Shown here: positions 8,893 to 20,470 of the stretch, in pieces
Layout: each line of letters begins with the position of its first letter
Numbering within the stretch: the first letter of the stretch is position 1
NCBI GenBank assembly: GCA_905221605.1
Contig: CAJNDS010000590.1
Coordinates: forward strand, 44,410 to 108,409
Reading direction: 5' to 3'
DNA from: Symbiodinium natans
Taxonomy: Eukaryota; Sar; Dinophyceae; Suessiales; Symbiodiniaceae
DNA length: 64,000 nucleotides
Made by a program: the position numbers and the translations under genes
The notes under the pieces: model-generated
Seen by the model: only the letters and a program-made list of their open reading frames with translations
Told to the model about the DNA's origin: nothing
Databases searched by the model: none

Positions 8893-9847
8893 AGATCGAT
8901 AAGCTTCGTCAGGGCAAGATGCATAGCAATGGCAACAACAGGCAAGGACACAACTTGCAACGCCCGCGATCAATGACACCGGCCACCGCCCTTGGGCTGG
9001 CACGGACTCGTCTGACAGACGCAGGAAGGCGCTGTCTGCAGGAGATCTGTGCCCTGTTTATGACAAGGATCCTGCGACAGCACACGGTGTAGCTTTTGCC
9101 GGGCACCTGGTTTAATCCTGGCATTGCCAGGTTCAGGCACGCAATGTTGTAGCGTTGCTGCACATTGCGCACGCTCGGAATCTCGTGCCGCGCGGTTTGC
9201 TTGTGCTTTCACACACCGTAAACCCCAAGAAGTTGGAACCTCCATACCCCCCCCCCCCAGACCCTATAGAAGGAACACCAAAGGGAAGTTGGAGTTCACT
9301 GTACCTCAAGCCCGGCATAGTCTGCGTGCACCTAGTACTTGCGCAATCAAGCCCTGTCGAAAGTTTCCTCTTCAAGCGAATTAATCAGATTACCGTCGAC
9401 AGTTGAGCTATCGCATGGTACACTTGTCAGAGTCCGGGTTGTGGTGAGCATGTCAGTGAAAGTAGCCTGGCAGCCTGGTTGCTAATATTTCGTTTCTGGT
9501 CCTCTGCTGAGCGAAATGAAGTAGCAATCCTTGCCCGCTCGCTCCGCTACACGTTTCCGGCCTCCAAGCAAAGCGCAAAATCGATCTCTTGAGTTGAAGT
9601 GCCGCGAGTGCTGGAAGAACAAGTGATACTTAGCTTGATGACATGGGAGCGGGTTGTACCGATTGCTGCCAGGTACATGTGCTGCCTTGCACTCATACTC
9701 GGCAGCGTTGCATCCTTTTGGGTGGTGGACTCAGCTGTCGACCTTCTCAAGGCACACAGCAGCATCACATCCTCGGAACTTCGTGCGCCAATATCGAGCC
9801 TTCGTAACAACGCCCCCCTAGAACAGGCCCAATCCAATCTTACAGTC
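8893..9847. other. Unique sequence, no gene assigned
   Basis: Ordinary-composition DNA between the microsatellite and the first telomere-type arrays. It has a short C run at about 9249-9259. On the minus strand, roughly 9760-9830 stays open in two frames and could hold another small exon of the gene to its right. The one plausible acceptor does not fit the phase left by the preceding exon (9848-9901), so it is not called. Confidence 0.4.
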
Positions 9848-12800
9848 CTGCAGCCAAATCTGCATGCTGTCGCCCCGATGCCTCACAGAACTCCCGAGAG
9901 CCTGGCTTGGTAGTCCCAAAATCCTATGCCTAATTCTTAAACCCCACAAGCATAGGCCTAAACCTTCAATCGCAGCCCTAAACACTAAACCCTAAACCCC
10001 AAACCCAAAAACTCACAACCCAACAACCCAAAAGCCAAACACCCAAAAACCCAAAACCCAAGAACCCAACAATCCCAAAAGCTCAAAAGCTCAAAAGCCC
10101 AAAAGCCCAAAAGCCCAAAAGCCCCAAAAGCCCAAAAGCCCAAAAGCCTAAAAGCCCAAGAGCCCAAAAGCCCAAAAGCCCAAGAGCCCAAAAGCCCAAA
10201 AGCCCAAAAGCCCAAAAGCCCAACAGCCCAACAGCCCAAACCCAAAAAACCCACCCTCAACCCCAAACCCTAAACCCTTAACCCTAAACCCTAAACCCTA
10301 AACTCCTTAACCCTAAACCCTAAACTCCTTAACCCTAAACCCTAAACCCCAAACCCTAAACCCCAAACCCCAAACCCTAAACCCTAAACCCTAAACCCTA
10401 AACTTCTATCTTGCCCAGGCCTGGCATGGGGATCGGCGTACTGCCCTCTTGGACAGCCCCGGAGGGCCAGGGGCCTCAGTGCGCTTCCGCGCGCACATGA
10501 GAGGGTTTAGGGTTTAGGGTTTAGGGTTTAGGGTTTAGGGTTTAGGGTTTAGGGTTTAGGGTTTAGGGTTTAGGGTTTAGGGTTTAGGGTTTAGGGTTTA
10601 GGGTTCAGGGTTCAGGGTTCAGGGTTCAGGGTTTAGGGTTTAGCCGTCCGGGGGCTCAACCCCCAAATCCAGGGCCCGGAGTGGGGTTGCTGCGCACAGG
10701 ATACACAACACAGGCCACTCACAGCAGCTCCGGATGGGAGTTCAGGGCCTGAAGCCTCGGACCCCCCGAAACACCCAGGCTAGAAGAACTTAAGTTGTTG
10801 GGTTCTCTGCAGTCTACTGCTGGTGAAATATATCGGGTTTTCGGTTCGTGGCCTGTAGAGTTTATGACTCTAGGTGGCAGGGTCGCTGGGTCTCGGGTTT
10901 AGGGTTTAGGGTTTAGGGTTGATTTTGCCTTAAAACCCAAGACCTCGCGATATCGTCCTGTTGGTTGCCTCGGGTTGGGGCTTGTTCATCCACTGCTTTC
11001 CCGGAGCATTCCCGCGGCAATCTTGCGCCCCTGAGTCAGAAGCCCCCGAACGGCCCGGACGTGTAGCCCGGCGCACTTCAACTCATTGTTTCCCCCCAAC
11101 AAAGTAACGCTCAACCAAGCCCTTAAGCCCTACCCCTAAACCCTAAACCCTAAACCCTAAACCCTAAACCCTAAACCCTAAACCCTAAACCCTAAACCCT
11201 AAACCCTAAACCCTGACCAAGGCCCGATTTGGATGCATACTACATCTCCTCCTAGTGAGCCGCAGTCGCGCGCCAGCTGCCGCAAGAGGGGGGGTGGGGG
11301 ATTCAAGGGTTTAGGGTTTAGGGTTTAGGGTCTCTTCTTCAATTAAGCCCCCAAACCATCCTGAATCCTAAAAACTCACAGCAATACAGCCCGAAGACCT
11401 GAAACGCCGAATGAACCCGTGAACCTACGCAAAACCCCCAAACCTAAACCCTCAACTCTAACTAGAAACCCTAAGCCCTTAACCCTAAACCATAAACTGC
11501 AACCTCCAGACCACTACACCCATCGACCCTTGCTGTACCTCTTGTTTTTTTGAAGCGGGCTCTTGATACAAGGACCCCCTACAGGGTTTAGGGTTCAGGG
11601 TTTAGGACCCTACTTGTTCAGAACCTGCAGCCACGATGGACCACTCGGCAGCCTGAAATCCCTGTACCCTAAACCCTAAACCCTATAAACGCTATCCTGC
11701 TAGAATCTCCAGGAGAGTGTACTCGCATGGACCATAAGCCAACCCTAAACCCTAAACCCTAAACCCTAAACCCATCTGCTCCACCGGGCAATGAGTCTTC
11801 CGCAGTCGTGGGTGCACTCACGCACTTCAGCACGTAGATGGCATCAGGATTCACAGCCTGCAAGCCACACAGGCTCAACCCATCCCAATTCCCCTCAACA
11901 CCCAAAGCTTAGGGTTCAGGGCTTGGGACTAACCCTAAACCCTAAACCCTAAACCCTAAACCCTATACACCTAAGGGTTGAGGATCAAACCCGCTTTCAA
12001 CCTGCGTTCAAGCCGCTGAAGTCCCGGGTTGGAAGTTTAGGGTTTAGGGTTTAGGGTTTAGGGTTTAGGGTTTAGGCTTTAGGGTTTGCTGGGCCGAGGA
12101 AAGGTATCCTAAATGCTTCCGGTCACGCCGCCAAGGGCAAATGAAACCTCGACTTTAAACCGCCGGGTTTGGGGTTTAGGGTTTAGGCTTTAGGGTTTGC
12201 TGGGCCGAGGAAAGGTATCCTAAATGCTTCCGGTCACGCCGCCAAGGGCAAATGAAACCTCGACTTTAAACCGCCGGGTTTGGGGTTTAGGGTTTAGGGT
12301 TTAGGGTTTGCTGGGCCGAGGAAAGGTATCCTAAATGCTTCCGGTCACGCCGCCAAGGGCAAATGAAACCTCGACTTTAAACCGCCGGGTTTGGGGTTTA
12401 GGGTTTAGGGTTTAGGGTTTGCTGGGCCGAGGAAAGGTATCCTAAATGCTTCCGGTCACGCCGCCAAGGGCAAATGAAACCTCGACTTTAAACCGCCGGG
12501 TTTGGGGTTTAGGGTTTTAGGGTTTAGGGTTTGCTGGGCCGAGGAAAGGTATCCTAAATGCTTCCGGTCACGCCGCCAAGGGCAAATGAAACCTCGACTT
12601 TAAACCGCCGGGTTTGGGGTTTAGGGTTTAGGGTTTAGGGTTTGAAGTTTCTGTGGCGCCCACAGCCCTCCCCCCAAATCATTGGGCCGTGACGCTTACG
12701 GGCAAAGTCTGCTCAATCATGTGCGGCTCCACCTGAAGGGGAACAGTACAGGGCCCCTGCGGTCCTAGTGCCCAGAGGGTGATTGTACGAAGAGCAAAGG

Positions 12801-14072
12801 TTGTTTAGGGTTTAGGGTTTAGGGTTTAGGGTTTAGGGTTTAGGGTTTAGGGAAAGACCTCCCCAACCTTAATCTTAAGCCCTGCACCCTAAACGCGAGA
12901 ACCCTTAATTTACCATCATGGCATCTGCACGTCTGCTTGTTCTTCGGCCGCATCGTTTCCTGCCGGGGCTTTCAACTCCAACAACCCTAAACCCCCAAAC
13001 CCGAAGCCTTTGTGGGTTAGTTAGGTTTTAATGCCCTAAGCCCTAAACCCTAAACTCTAAACCCTAAACCCTAAACCCTAAGCCGTAGTGATGTTTACTT
13101 CTTTCGGTTTATTGGTCGTTCAGTCCCGAGTTCTTGCAGATGTGGGTACTGGGACCCGCTGCGAAGAGACAGCCCAGAACCACCTTGCAGCAAAAGAAGC
13201 GTTTAGGGTTTAGGGTTTAGGTTTGAGGGTTTAGGGTTTAGGGTTTAGAATGTCATCCAAAGCCTCAGACCTTGAACCCTGAACCCGAAGCCCTAAACCT
13301 TAAACCTGAGTTTGGAGTGTGGGGTTGAGGCTTTGGGGTTTAGGGTTTAGGGTTTAGGGTTTAGGGTTTAGGGTTGGCGCCTTACTCTGGGGCAGCGCGG
13401 CTTCGAAGACAACGCCTCAGAGCCCAAAACCCCTGAAGTCTCAGCTTCTTACGGTTGGTTAGCCGGGAATGTTGGGATGAGTACTCTATATCCCCGTAGA
13501 TTTACCCCTTTAAGGGATTAGGGTTTAGGGTTTAGGGTGTATAGGGTACCCAGGGTACCTGATTCCCTCATTCCCTACTAAGCAACAGTAAGGCTTCAGT
13601 TCTGGCTTTGGCTTCTGGACCGACATTGTTTAGGGCGCCAAGAATGTTGAGGGAGTCTCGAGGAAAGTTTCTTCTTTTCGTATCTTCGAAATTTTCAAGT
13701 TACAGGGGCTTGAGAGTTTAGGGTTCACGGTTCAGAGTTGAGGGTGTGGAGCTTAGCATTTAGGATCCGGAAGTTAGTGCTTTTTGGGGGCACATGCTTG
13801 GTTTGGCCTTCAAGGGTCTTGGGTTTAGGGTTTAGGGTTAGACCTTTAATTAACTTATTCTTCTTGGCGAGCCCCGTACCTTTATAAGCGAGGGCAGATC
13901 AGGCAGGGTTTAGAAGCAAACAACATCCTAAAACCCGACAATCCTAAAGCCCTAAACCCTGAACCCTGAACCCTAAACCCGCCACAAAAAGCCTTGGGGA
14001 AAGGCGCCACAAACTGCGCCGCCGGCCAGCCGCTCCCAATGGCCGCCCGGAATCCCAGGGGGCGAACTTAGC
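9848..14072 (-). CDS. Candidate ten-exon gene with telomere-repeat introns
   Basis: Minus-strand blocks 14072-13979, 13415-13386, 13183-13126, 12959-12914, 12732-12700, 11857-11772, 11652-11625, 11276-11218, 10474-10404 and 9901-9848 (94, 30, 58, 46, 33, 86, 28, 59, 71, 54 nt) join in one frame: 559 nt, 186 codons, no stop, every junction phase-compatible. Acceptors are AG|G except AG|C at 11276. Donors are GT (including GTAAGC at 12699 and GTAAGG at 13385), with GA at 13125 and 9847; GC/GA donors are known in dinoflagellates. Four donors or more abut TTTAGGG-type repeats, and the introns are largely made of them. Readable peptides include AVNPDAIYVLKCVSAP and VEPHMIEQTLP. I do not recognise the protein; start and stop are not located. 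GC-rich blocks are open by chance fairly often, so transcript support is decisive. Confidence 0.5.
9960..10403. repeat. CCCTAAA array with an embedded 10-base variant array
   Basis: CCCTAAA units begin around 9985 and end against the last base before 10404. Between about 10060 and 10240 the unit changes to AAAGCCCAAA-like 10-mers repeated about fifteen times. From about 10504 the array resumes in the opposite orientation (TTTAGGG on +), so the unique block 10404-10503 sits between oppositely oriented arrays. Confidence 0.9.
12061..12643. repeat. Tandem repeat, 111-bp unit, five copies
   Basis: The junction GCTGGGCCGAGG starts at 12088, 12199, 12310, 12421 and 12533, giving spacings of 111, 111, 111 and 112. 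Each unit is about 83 bp of unique sequence plus about four TTTAGGG-type units. Copies are nearly identical. Copies 1-2 share a GGCTTTAGGG variant and copy 5 has one extra T, which suggests recent stepwise duplication. On the minus strand each unit contains a 21-base AG|G...GT block open in phase 0, so the array could amplify a micro-exon of the surrounding candidate gene; this is unproven. Confidence 0.93.
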
Positions 14073-15425
14073 CTTCTGGCCTCGGTTTAGGGTTTCGGGT
14101 TTAGGGTTTAGGGTTTCGGGTTTAGGGTTGAGGGTTCAGGGTGTTATGGTTAGGGGCAAAAGACCCCCAAAAAGACCCCAACAGACCAAAAAGGGTTCAA
14201 CAAACCCCAAAAGCCCAAACAGGCCCCAGAAAACGCTAGAAGCCCTATGTTAAAGCCCTAAAGCCCGTCCTGAACCCCTAAACTTCTGGAACCCCTATAC
14301 CCCTGAAACCTTGAGCCCTCAGGACTCGGATTTTAGCAGACAGTCTGCCCTGTATGTATTTGGAGTTTTCGGGTGCTGGGCCAGGGTTCAAGGTTCAGGG
14401 TCTAGGGTTAAGGGTTTAGGGTTTAGGGTTTAGGGTTTAGGCCTAAACTCTAAACACTGAATTTTCTTGACGATCTGTCGGGGTCTCTGAAGCAGCCGAT
14501 TTTTACCGGGCAAGGGTTCCCCATCAGCCAAAACCTAGGACACAGAGTAGGCCCTTATTTCCTTGTTTCAGGGTTCAGGTTCTCTTGTCAGACCCTTTAA
14601 AGCAAAAACGGCACCCTTTTTATCTCTTGGGTCTAGCCTATAAAGCCTCTCCACTCCAAAACTCTCTAGGCAACCTCCCCCCAAGCCAAGAACACAATGA
14701 ACTACAGGGCTTTGTTGGTATAGGGTTTAGGGCTTAGGGCAGGATCTTAGGGTTGTAGGGTTTAGGATTTAGAGGGCTTAGTGTTTAGGGAGCTCGGGCT
14801 AAACCCTGAAACCCAAGCAAAACGTGCCCACCTTTGAAACCCAGAAGCCCTTACGCCAAGCCCTGAGCCAGGCTTACGCCTTAACCCCCCGATGCTGTTT
14901 GCACCCACAAACAACTCCCAAAAAAAACCAGCCGCAAGCCCTTGGATCGTCACACCCCTAAACCCTCGGCCCTGAGCCCTAAACCCTAAGCCCTAAGCCC
15001 TAAACCCTAAACCCTAAGCCCCCTAAACACCTTGAACCTCTAGAACCCCAGAGCCGCTCAACAAAACGTGTAAACCCCGAAGTCCGAAAGCGTCGAGCCC
15101 AGCGCCCGAAGTGCTCGAGGCCGCAGCGGCAGCTACCCAGTGACGGCTGGCCGGGGACCTCGGGAGTTTGTTTGTGATGTTTAGGGTTTTAGGGTTTAGG
15201 GGTTTAGGGGTTTAGGGTGTTTTTGATGTTTTTTTGGGGTTTGGGTTTGTGTAGGTTTTGTTTTGTTTTTGTTGTTGTTGTTTTTTTTTTTTTTTTTTTT
15301 TTTCTGGGGCTTGGGGGTTTAGGGTTTTAGGCTTTTGGGGTTCTGAGAGTTTTTGGGGGTCGAGGGTTGACCTTTAGAGCCCCAAGCCTTGCTTGTCTGC
15401 GGGTTCTGAGAACCTACTGAAAGGG

Positions 15426-15526
15426 TTGGGATGTTCCCCCTTTTCCTAACAGCCCGTAGTAGGGGTTCTAGTACCCCCTACTCTAAGCCCTATGAAGGAC
15501 TGCTAGTGTGAGGGGGAACATCCCAA
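15426..15526. mobile_element. MITE-like element with perfect 16-bp terminal inverted repeats
   Basis: TTGGGATGTTCCCCCT at 15426-15441 is the exact reverse complement of 15511-15526. The 101-bp interval has no coding capacity. No clear target-site duplication is visible. A partial relative lies at about 29956-29987, matching the right half (AAGGACTG.TAGT followed by a diverged right terminal repeat ending CAACATCCCAA), so this is a family rather than a chance palindrome. Confidence 0.6.
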
Positions 15527-16126
15527 AGAAAACGGTCTTGAGGTCCAGGACCCTAGGGTTTAGGTTTCAGGGTTTAGGGTTTAGGGTTTAGGGTTTAGGG
15601 TTTAGGGTTTAGGGTTTAGGGTTTAGGGTTTAGGGTTTAGGGTTTAGGGTTTAGGGTTTAGGGTTTAGGGTTTAGGGTTTAGGGTGTTTGGAGCTCGGGG
15701 TTGGTTTTTGCTGAGAGTCACGGGTTCCTGCGATTAGCAGCCTTCCGCCTGCGCGAATTCCAAGAGCAAAAAGGTGGATACCCAAGCCCCTCAACCCTTA
15801 AGAAGTATAGCTACCATACTTGTATCCCTACTTATACTTATTCATGAACCTCCAAGTAGACTCGTGTGTTTAGACCTAAACCCTAAAACCCTTAAAGCCC
15901 GAAACCATGAGGTTTGCCAATGGCCCCGAGCACGGTTGGCGGAGGGTAGCGGCTTGGCCAAAGCAGCATCCTGAAATGCACTATTGCTTCGGGGTTGGAG
16001 ATTAGGATGTTCGGGGTTCGAGACTGTTTTTCAAATGAATCAGCAGTGCACAGTCCCATGAGCAAGCCGAAGCCCAATGCCATGAGACCATTAGCCGTGA
16101 ACATCTTACGCCCAAAACGCTACTAC

Positions 16127-16156
16127 AGGGGTCGGAATAATTTATGATGGTATTCC
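16127..16156 (+). repeat. Dispersed motif AGGGGTCGGAATAATT, copy 1
   Basis: The core GGGGTCGGAATAATT is followed after a short spacer by TATTCC, so GGAATA...TATTCC can pair as a small hairpin. The same arrangement recurs at 54740 and 61578. It is flanked by non-repeat sequence rather than TTTAGGG arrays. Confidence 0.6.
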
Positions 16157-17061
16157 TTTATGGTCCCTATGTCATTTGACTAGAACAACCCCACCTCCCC
16201 GCCCCCCCCCCCCCCCCCCCCAAACAAAAACACATATAATAAACAACAAATACATACAATAAATAAACACACAAAAAACAAACAAAAATAGAATGAAATT
16301 ATTAAGGCACCAGTATTACACCACAAGTTACCATTCAGTTGGAGAAGAGGCCTGAGCTGGAAAAGCTCAGCCCTCTGCCCGAACTCAACTGCCTGGTTTG
16401 AAGGGGGGTAGTCAATGTAGGTAGTACTAAATAGTATTCTTGGTTCCTAATCGTTGCAGACAGCAGATTGTACCACTTCGGGGTATGTGATTGATTGCTC
16501 CGCACCCCCTTAAGCACCAGGAAGTCAAGAACCCCGGCAGCACCCTGGTTTTGTATGCTACCCACGCTTCCCGAAATAAGGGAACCCCGTTTACATCCGG
16601 AATCGGCAAGAACCCTCCTAAACGGAAGCCAAGAAGGTGACCCTATTTTCGGAAACCCTCCACATAAGGTTTGTTTGTTTCCCACAACCTACGAGAAGAA
16701 GAAGGATCAAGGTCAGCTTAGGGGCTTCTGAGGTAAACCCTAAACCCTAAACCCTAAACCCTAAACCCAGGAGCTTGGGGGTGATGCATGCCAAAGCTCA
16801 GGATTGGACCGATGCCTGGGCAGAGGCGCGTTGGCGCGGGGGGGGGGGGGGGGGGCTGGCATAGCATGTGGTGTAGGGTTTAGGGTTTAGGGTTTAGGGT
16901 TTAGGGTTTAGGGTTTAGGATTTAGGGTTTAGGGTTTAGGGCTTAGGGCTTTGGGATTCAAGGGCTAGGGTTGAAAGGCAGTTGGTGAGCCGAGGCCTGA
17001 AGAGCATCCATCCCTAAGCCCTCAACCCGAAATCCGAAACCCGAAACCCAAACCCCAAACC

Positions 17062-17113
<52 letters not shown>

Positions 17114-17272
17114 TTCAGAAACCGTGCGGACTCAGAAGTTGCAAAGCCAGGGCTCGACCCTGAACCCTTGGGTTCAGGGTTTAGGGTTTAGGGTTTAGGG
17201 TGTTTTTTTTGTTTAGGGTTTAGGGTTCTCACCAACTCCTGGCTTGGCCACACCCAAGCCCCAAGCCAAGAG

Positions 17273-19126
17273 GTGGAAGAAGCTCGACGGAGCCTTGAGC
17301 AGAGGGAGAGGCTGGCGGCTGGGGGCTGGGGGCTGGGGGAGGGCGAACCCTTCGCATCCCCCCCCCCCCCCCTGGAAAATCCTCTAGACCTGAAACCCTA
17401 TACGCTAAACCCGAACTTCTAAATCCTAAACCCTAGCCCACCCATCCCTAAACGACCTTTGGGTCCTTGAATTCTAAATTGAGACTCATCGGGAGGGCCA
17501 AAACTCACCGCGGGAAGTGCCCTGCAACAGATGAGCCAAAAACCTATATTCTTCACCCTTAAAGCCCCACACTCTGAAACCTAAACCCTCCGCCCTCAAC
17601 CCTTCCTCAGCCCTTTGCCCTCGGAACCTAACCCGAGCTGAGCCCTCCCTCCGAAGCCCCAAACCTCACTTGGAGGTTCATGGGCACTTCGAAGTCGGGT
17701 TCTAAGTACGCTAAACTAGTTGAGGGTTTAGGGTGACAAGTGGAGGCACCCCACTTTTAACCCTACTTGTATCTCTTCATGAACCAAGTACCCTAAATTG
17801 CCCTAAATGTGAGGTGATAAGTAGAGTTACCACACTTATCACCCTACTTATGACTCTTCATGAACCTCCAAGTGCCCGAAACCCGACGCCCTAAAGCCTA
17901 AACCTAACCCCTAAACCCCTAAGCCCGTAAACCCTAAACCCTAAACCCTAAACTCTAAACCCTGAACCTCCAAGTATCCCCAGACAAAACTCCGATGCCA
18001 GGGAGCTCGACCTCCGCGAGGAGGCTTGCCGCCGCTCCGAGGCAGAAATCAGCAACAGGGGACCCTCTTGCGACCTCCAACCCTGAACCCAAAGCCCCAA
18101 GCCCTAAACCCTACAGTAAACCGTAGAGTTTGGGGAACATCTTCTGACTAGGGGGGAAGAGGGGGGGTGGGGTGGATTAGATTATAAGGTATCCCAACAC
18201 TCTACACCATAAGAGCCAAAACCCTGAACTCGAAAAGCGCAGCGCGTTGCATCAAACTTCAAGCCCTGATGTTTTTTTGTTTGTCAGCTTTCCGCATGGT
18301 TCAGGGACCCTAAACCCTAAACCCTAAAACCAAAACACCCAACAACCCTAAAATTAGCACCCACAACCCTCAACCCGAACAAACTACCTTTGGGAACGAT
18401 GAAGACTAGTTGTGGAGAGGGTCAAGATTGGTCTTAGGTGATGGTTGATCACGAGTTGCGCAAGAAGGCCCTAAACCCTACTGGTGTACTTGGAGGTTTC
18501 GCCTTGTTTAGGGCACATACGACCGCACTCACAACTACCCATGAACCTCCAAGCAACCCTAAACCCTGAACCTAAGCGTGAAGCACGATTTCTGCTCCAG
18601 TTCATACTGCAAAAATGCTCTGTGCGCTGGCTTCGATGTTGAACGGCCTGGGTTGTGGGGGTCGGGGATTTGTGCGATTTGGAGCTATGAAAACAGGGTT
18701 TCGAGTTTAGGGCTTAGGGTTTAGGGTTTAGGGTTCGGGGTTCGGGGTTTAGGGTTAGGGTCGTCGTAGCCATTCTCATTAATTGGGCTCCGAACTCGAC
18801 CCCCTGAAATATGAACCGTCTCTTTGCCCAAGGCCCGAAGCATAGTTAACAAACATCATGGTGAGTGAGCCAGGGTCTTTGTACCCACAAACCCAAATCC
18901 CTGAGAACTTCAAGAAGCCCAAGCCTTAAACCCAAAACGCCCACATCCCTAACCCCACCCAAAAGCCCCAAACCCTAAACCCTAAACCCCTGGAACTTGG
19001 AAGGTTTAACCCTACACCCTAAACCCTGAACCCTAAACCCTAAACCCCAGACACAGCCGCGTGTGCGGCGAGGCGCGGCAACGGGCCAGCCAACGGCAGC
19101 TTTCTGAGATGAGGCAGTGGCCAAGG
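17273..19126 (+). CDS. Three candidate exons encoding charged, coiled-coil-like peptides
   Basis: Blocks 17273-17310, 18021-18060 and 19073-19126 each follow an AG|G acceptor and end at a GC or GA donor. In one frame they read VEEARRSLEQRER, EACRRSEAEISNR and ARQRASQRQLSEMRQWPR. All are Arg/Glu/Gln-rich and helix-prone, which suggests parts of one coiled-coil protein. A similar block lies at 21408-21452. I could not join them in matching phases, so exons may be missing or the grouping wrong. TTTAGGG-type arrays fill much of the sequence between them. Confidence 0.3.
17813..17873 (+). repeat. Dispersed repeat ending CATGAACCTCCAAGT, longest copy seen
   Basis: This about 60-base unit contains two ACTTAT stretches and ends CATGAACCTCCAAGT. 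The 3' core recurs at about 15843, 18540, 20123, 21383, 23694 and 50542 on the + strand and at 17669-17682 and 58349-58362 on the minus strand. Upstream parts (TAAGT..., ACCCTACTTAT) are conserved more loosely at 15800-15860, 17735-17790 and 23640-23705. It looks like a short non-autonomous or degenerate element scattered through the telomere-repeat mosaic. Confidence 0.65.
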
Positions 19127-19527
19127 GACTAAAGGAGGGACCCTTATAAGGGACCTTCGGGGTTTAGGGTTTAGGGTTTAGGGCTCAAAGGACTAAAGCT
19201 AAAGGAAGGACTTTTCTAAGGGACCTTAAGGGTTAATTGGGGGGTTAGGGGTTATTTGGGGGTTATTTAGGGGCTACTTACGCATATAGGGACTATATAA
19301 GGTATGTCTAGCGTGTATTTACAAGGGGAACAAGATTAAGGGTCCCTTCTAGGGGTACCTTATTCCAGTGGCATGATGGGATGAGGAGGGAGGAACTAGG
19401 GCTGGAGGGTTTGGGGCTTAGGGCTTCGGGCTTCGGGCTTAGGTGGGTTGAGTACTTGATGGTGTGGGTTTTTGTTTGGGGGGGCGGGGGCGGGGGGGTT
19501 GAGGCTTCGGACTCTGGGATACACCGC

Positions 19528-19567
<40 letters not shown>

Positions 19568-20470
19568 CGAGAAAGTAAGCAAGCAAGAAAGCAAGACAGC
19601 AAGTAGCACATAAAGCAACAGAAGAACAAGAAAGAAAACATGAATGAATGAACGACAGAAAGAAATACAGAAAGAAATGTAAATAAAAAACAAGACAAAA
19701 GTAAATGAATAAATTGGACCTGATGATCCCAAGGCCTGACGCTTCCAGCTCTGAGTAGGGGTTTCGCAGTCGCGCATCAAGTTTCAGTACTCCGGTGACT
19801 CCTTCAGACCTGCGGAAGCAGTGTACCCGAAACCCTAAACCCTAAACCCTAGAAACCCTCCTGCTCCGAAAGTTTTCGTGACCTGAGGCGTCGCTTAGAG
19901 GACTACAGCGATGAGCTGGAGGAAAGCATGTCTGCGGTGTTGGTCCCAAGCTCAGAAGCGTATTTCCCAAGTTTGGGGTTTAGGGTTTAGGGTTTAGGGC
20001 TCCACAGTCCTTAGGGTTTAGGGTTTCGGGTTTAGGGATTAGGGTTTAGGGTTACGGGTGCCCGAAAAAATCAGGTTATGGCTCCAGCAGTTGCCCTACC
20101 TACAACCCTACTTACTACTACCCATGAACCTCCACGTAAAGAAACACATTGAGGAACATCAGGAAAGCAAGTTGGGGAAGCAAGGCCGATGAAGAAACCT
20201 GTTTAGTGTCAGTGGACTTGCAGTATGGTTTTGAATGCATATCGAGGTTGGACGCTCACACAGCTTTTGCTAGATGGGTGCTTAGACTCAGTATTCTGAG
20301 GTCTTAACTTTAACTTAGTGGTTCTTCGTAGGGAGATAAGAAAGCCTGGCGTGAAAGCGGAAAGGGGTTCTTTCTACTCGGGGCTTTGGACCTCCAAGTT
20401 CTCCTAGGGGTCCTACCCCTAGATGTTTTTTACCTTCTGGGGCCTCAAGGCTAATGTTCCCAAGCGGCAG

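Larger units (their letters stand above)
14073..17272. other. TTTAGGG/CCCTAAA mosaic with scattered unique blocks
   Basis: Short arrays in both orientations alternate with unique sequence. A long perfect TTTAGGG array lies at 15571-15684. There is a T run at about 15280-15303, a C run at about 16203-16220 and a G run at about 16840-16853. On the minus strand 15158-15076 is an 83-base open block between AG|G and a GTTTAC donor and could be a further upstream exon of the gene at 9848-14072. It is not called because its phase does not meet the next exon directly. Bases 16240-16300 are A-rich with no feature. Confidence 0.6.

Noticed and set aside
7395-9092. 565-codon His/Thr-rich frame and the opposite Val/Cys-rich frames
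   Set aside because: They are translations of the CA microsatellite; the non-repeat tail has no domain.
9985-10266. 93-codon Gly/Leu/Phe/Trp-rich minus frame
   Set aside because: Encoded by the 10-base repeat array; no independent coding evidence.
18763-18792. CGTAGCCATT...TTGGGCTC as another spliced-leader copy
   Set aside because: The halves match but are separated by unrelated bases and the diagnostic GGCTCAAG end is missing.
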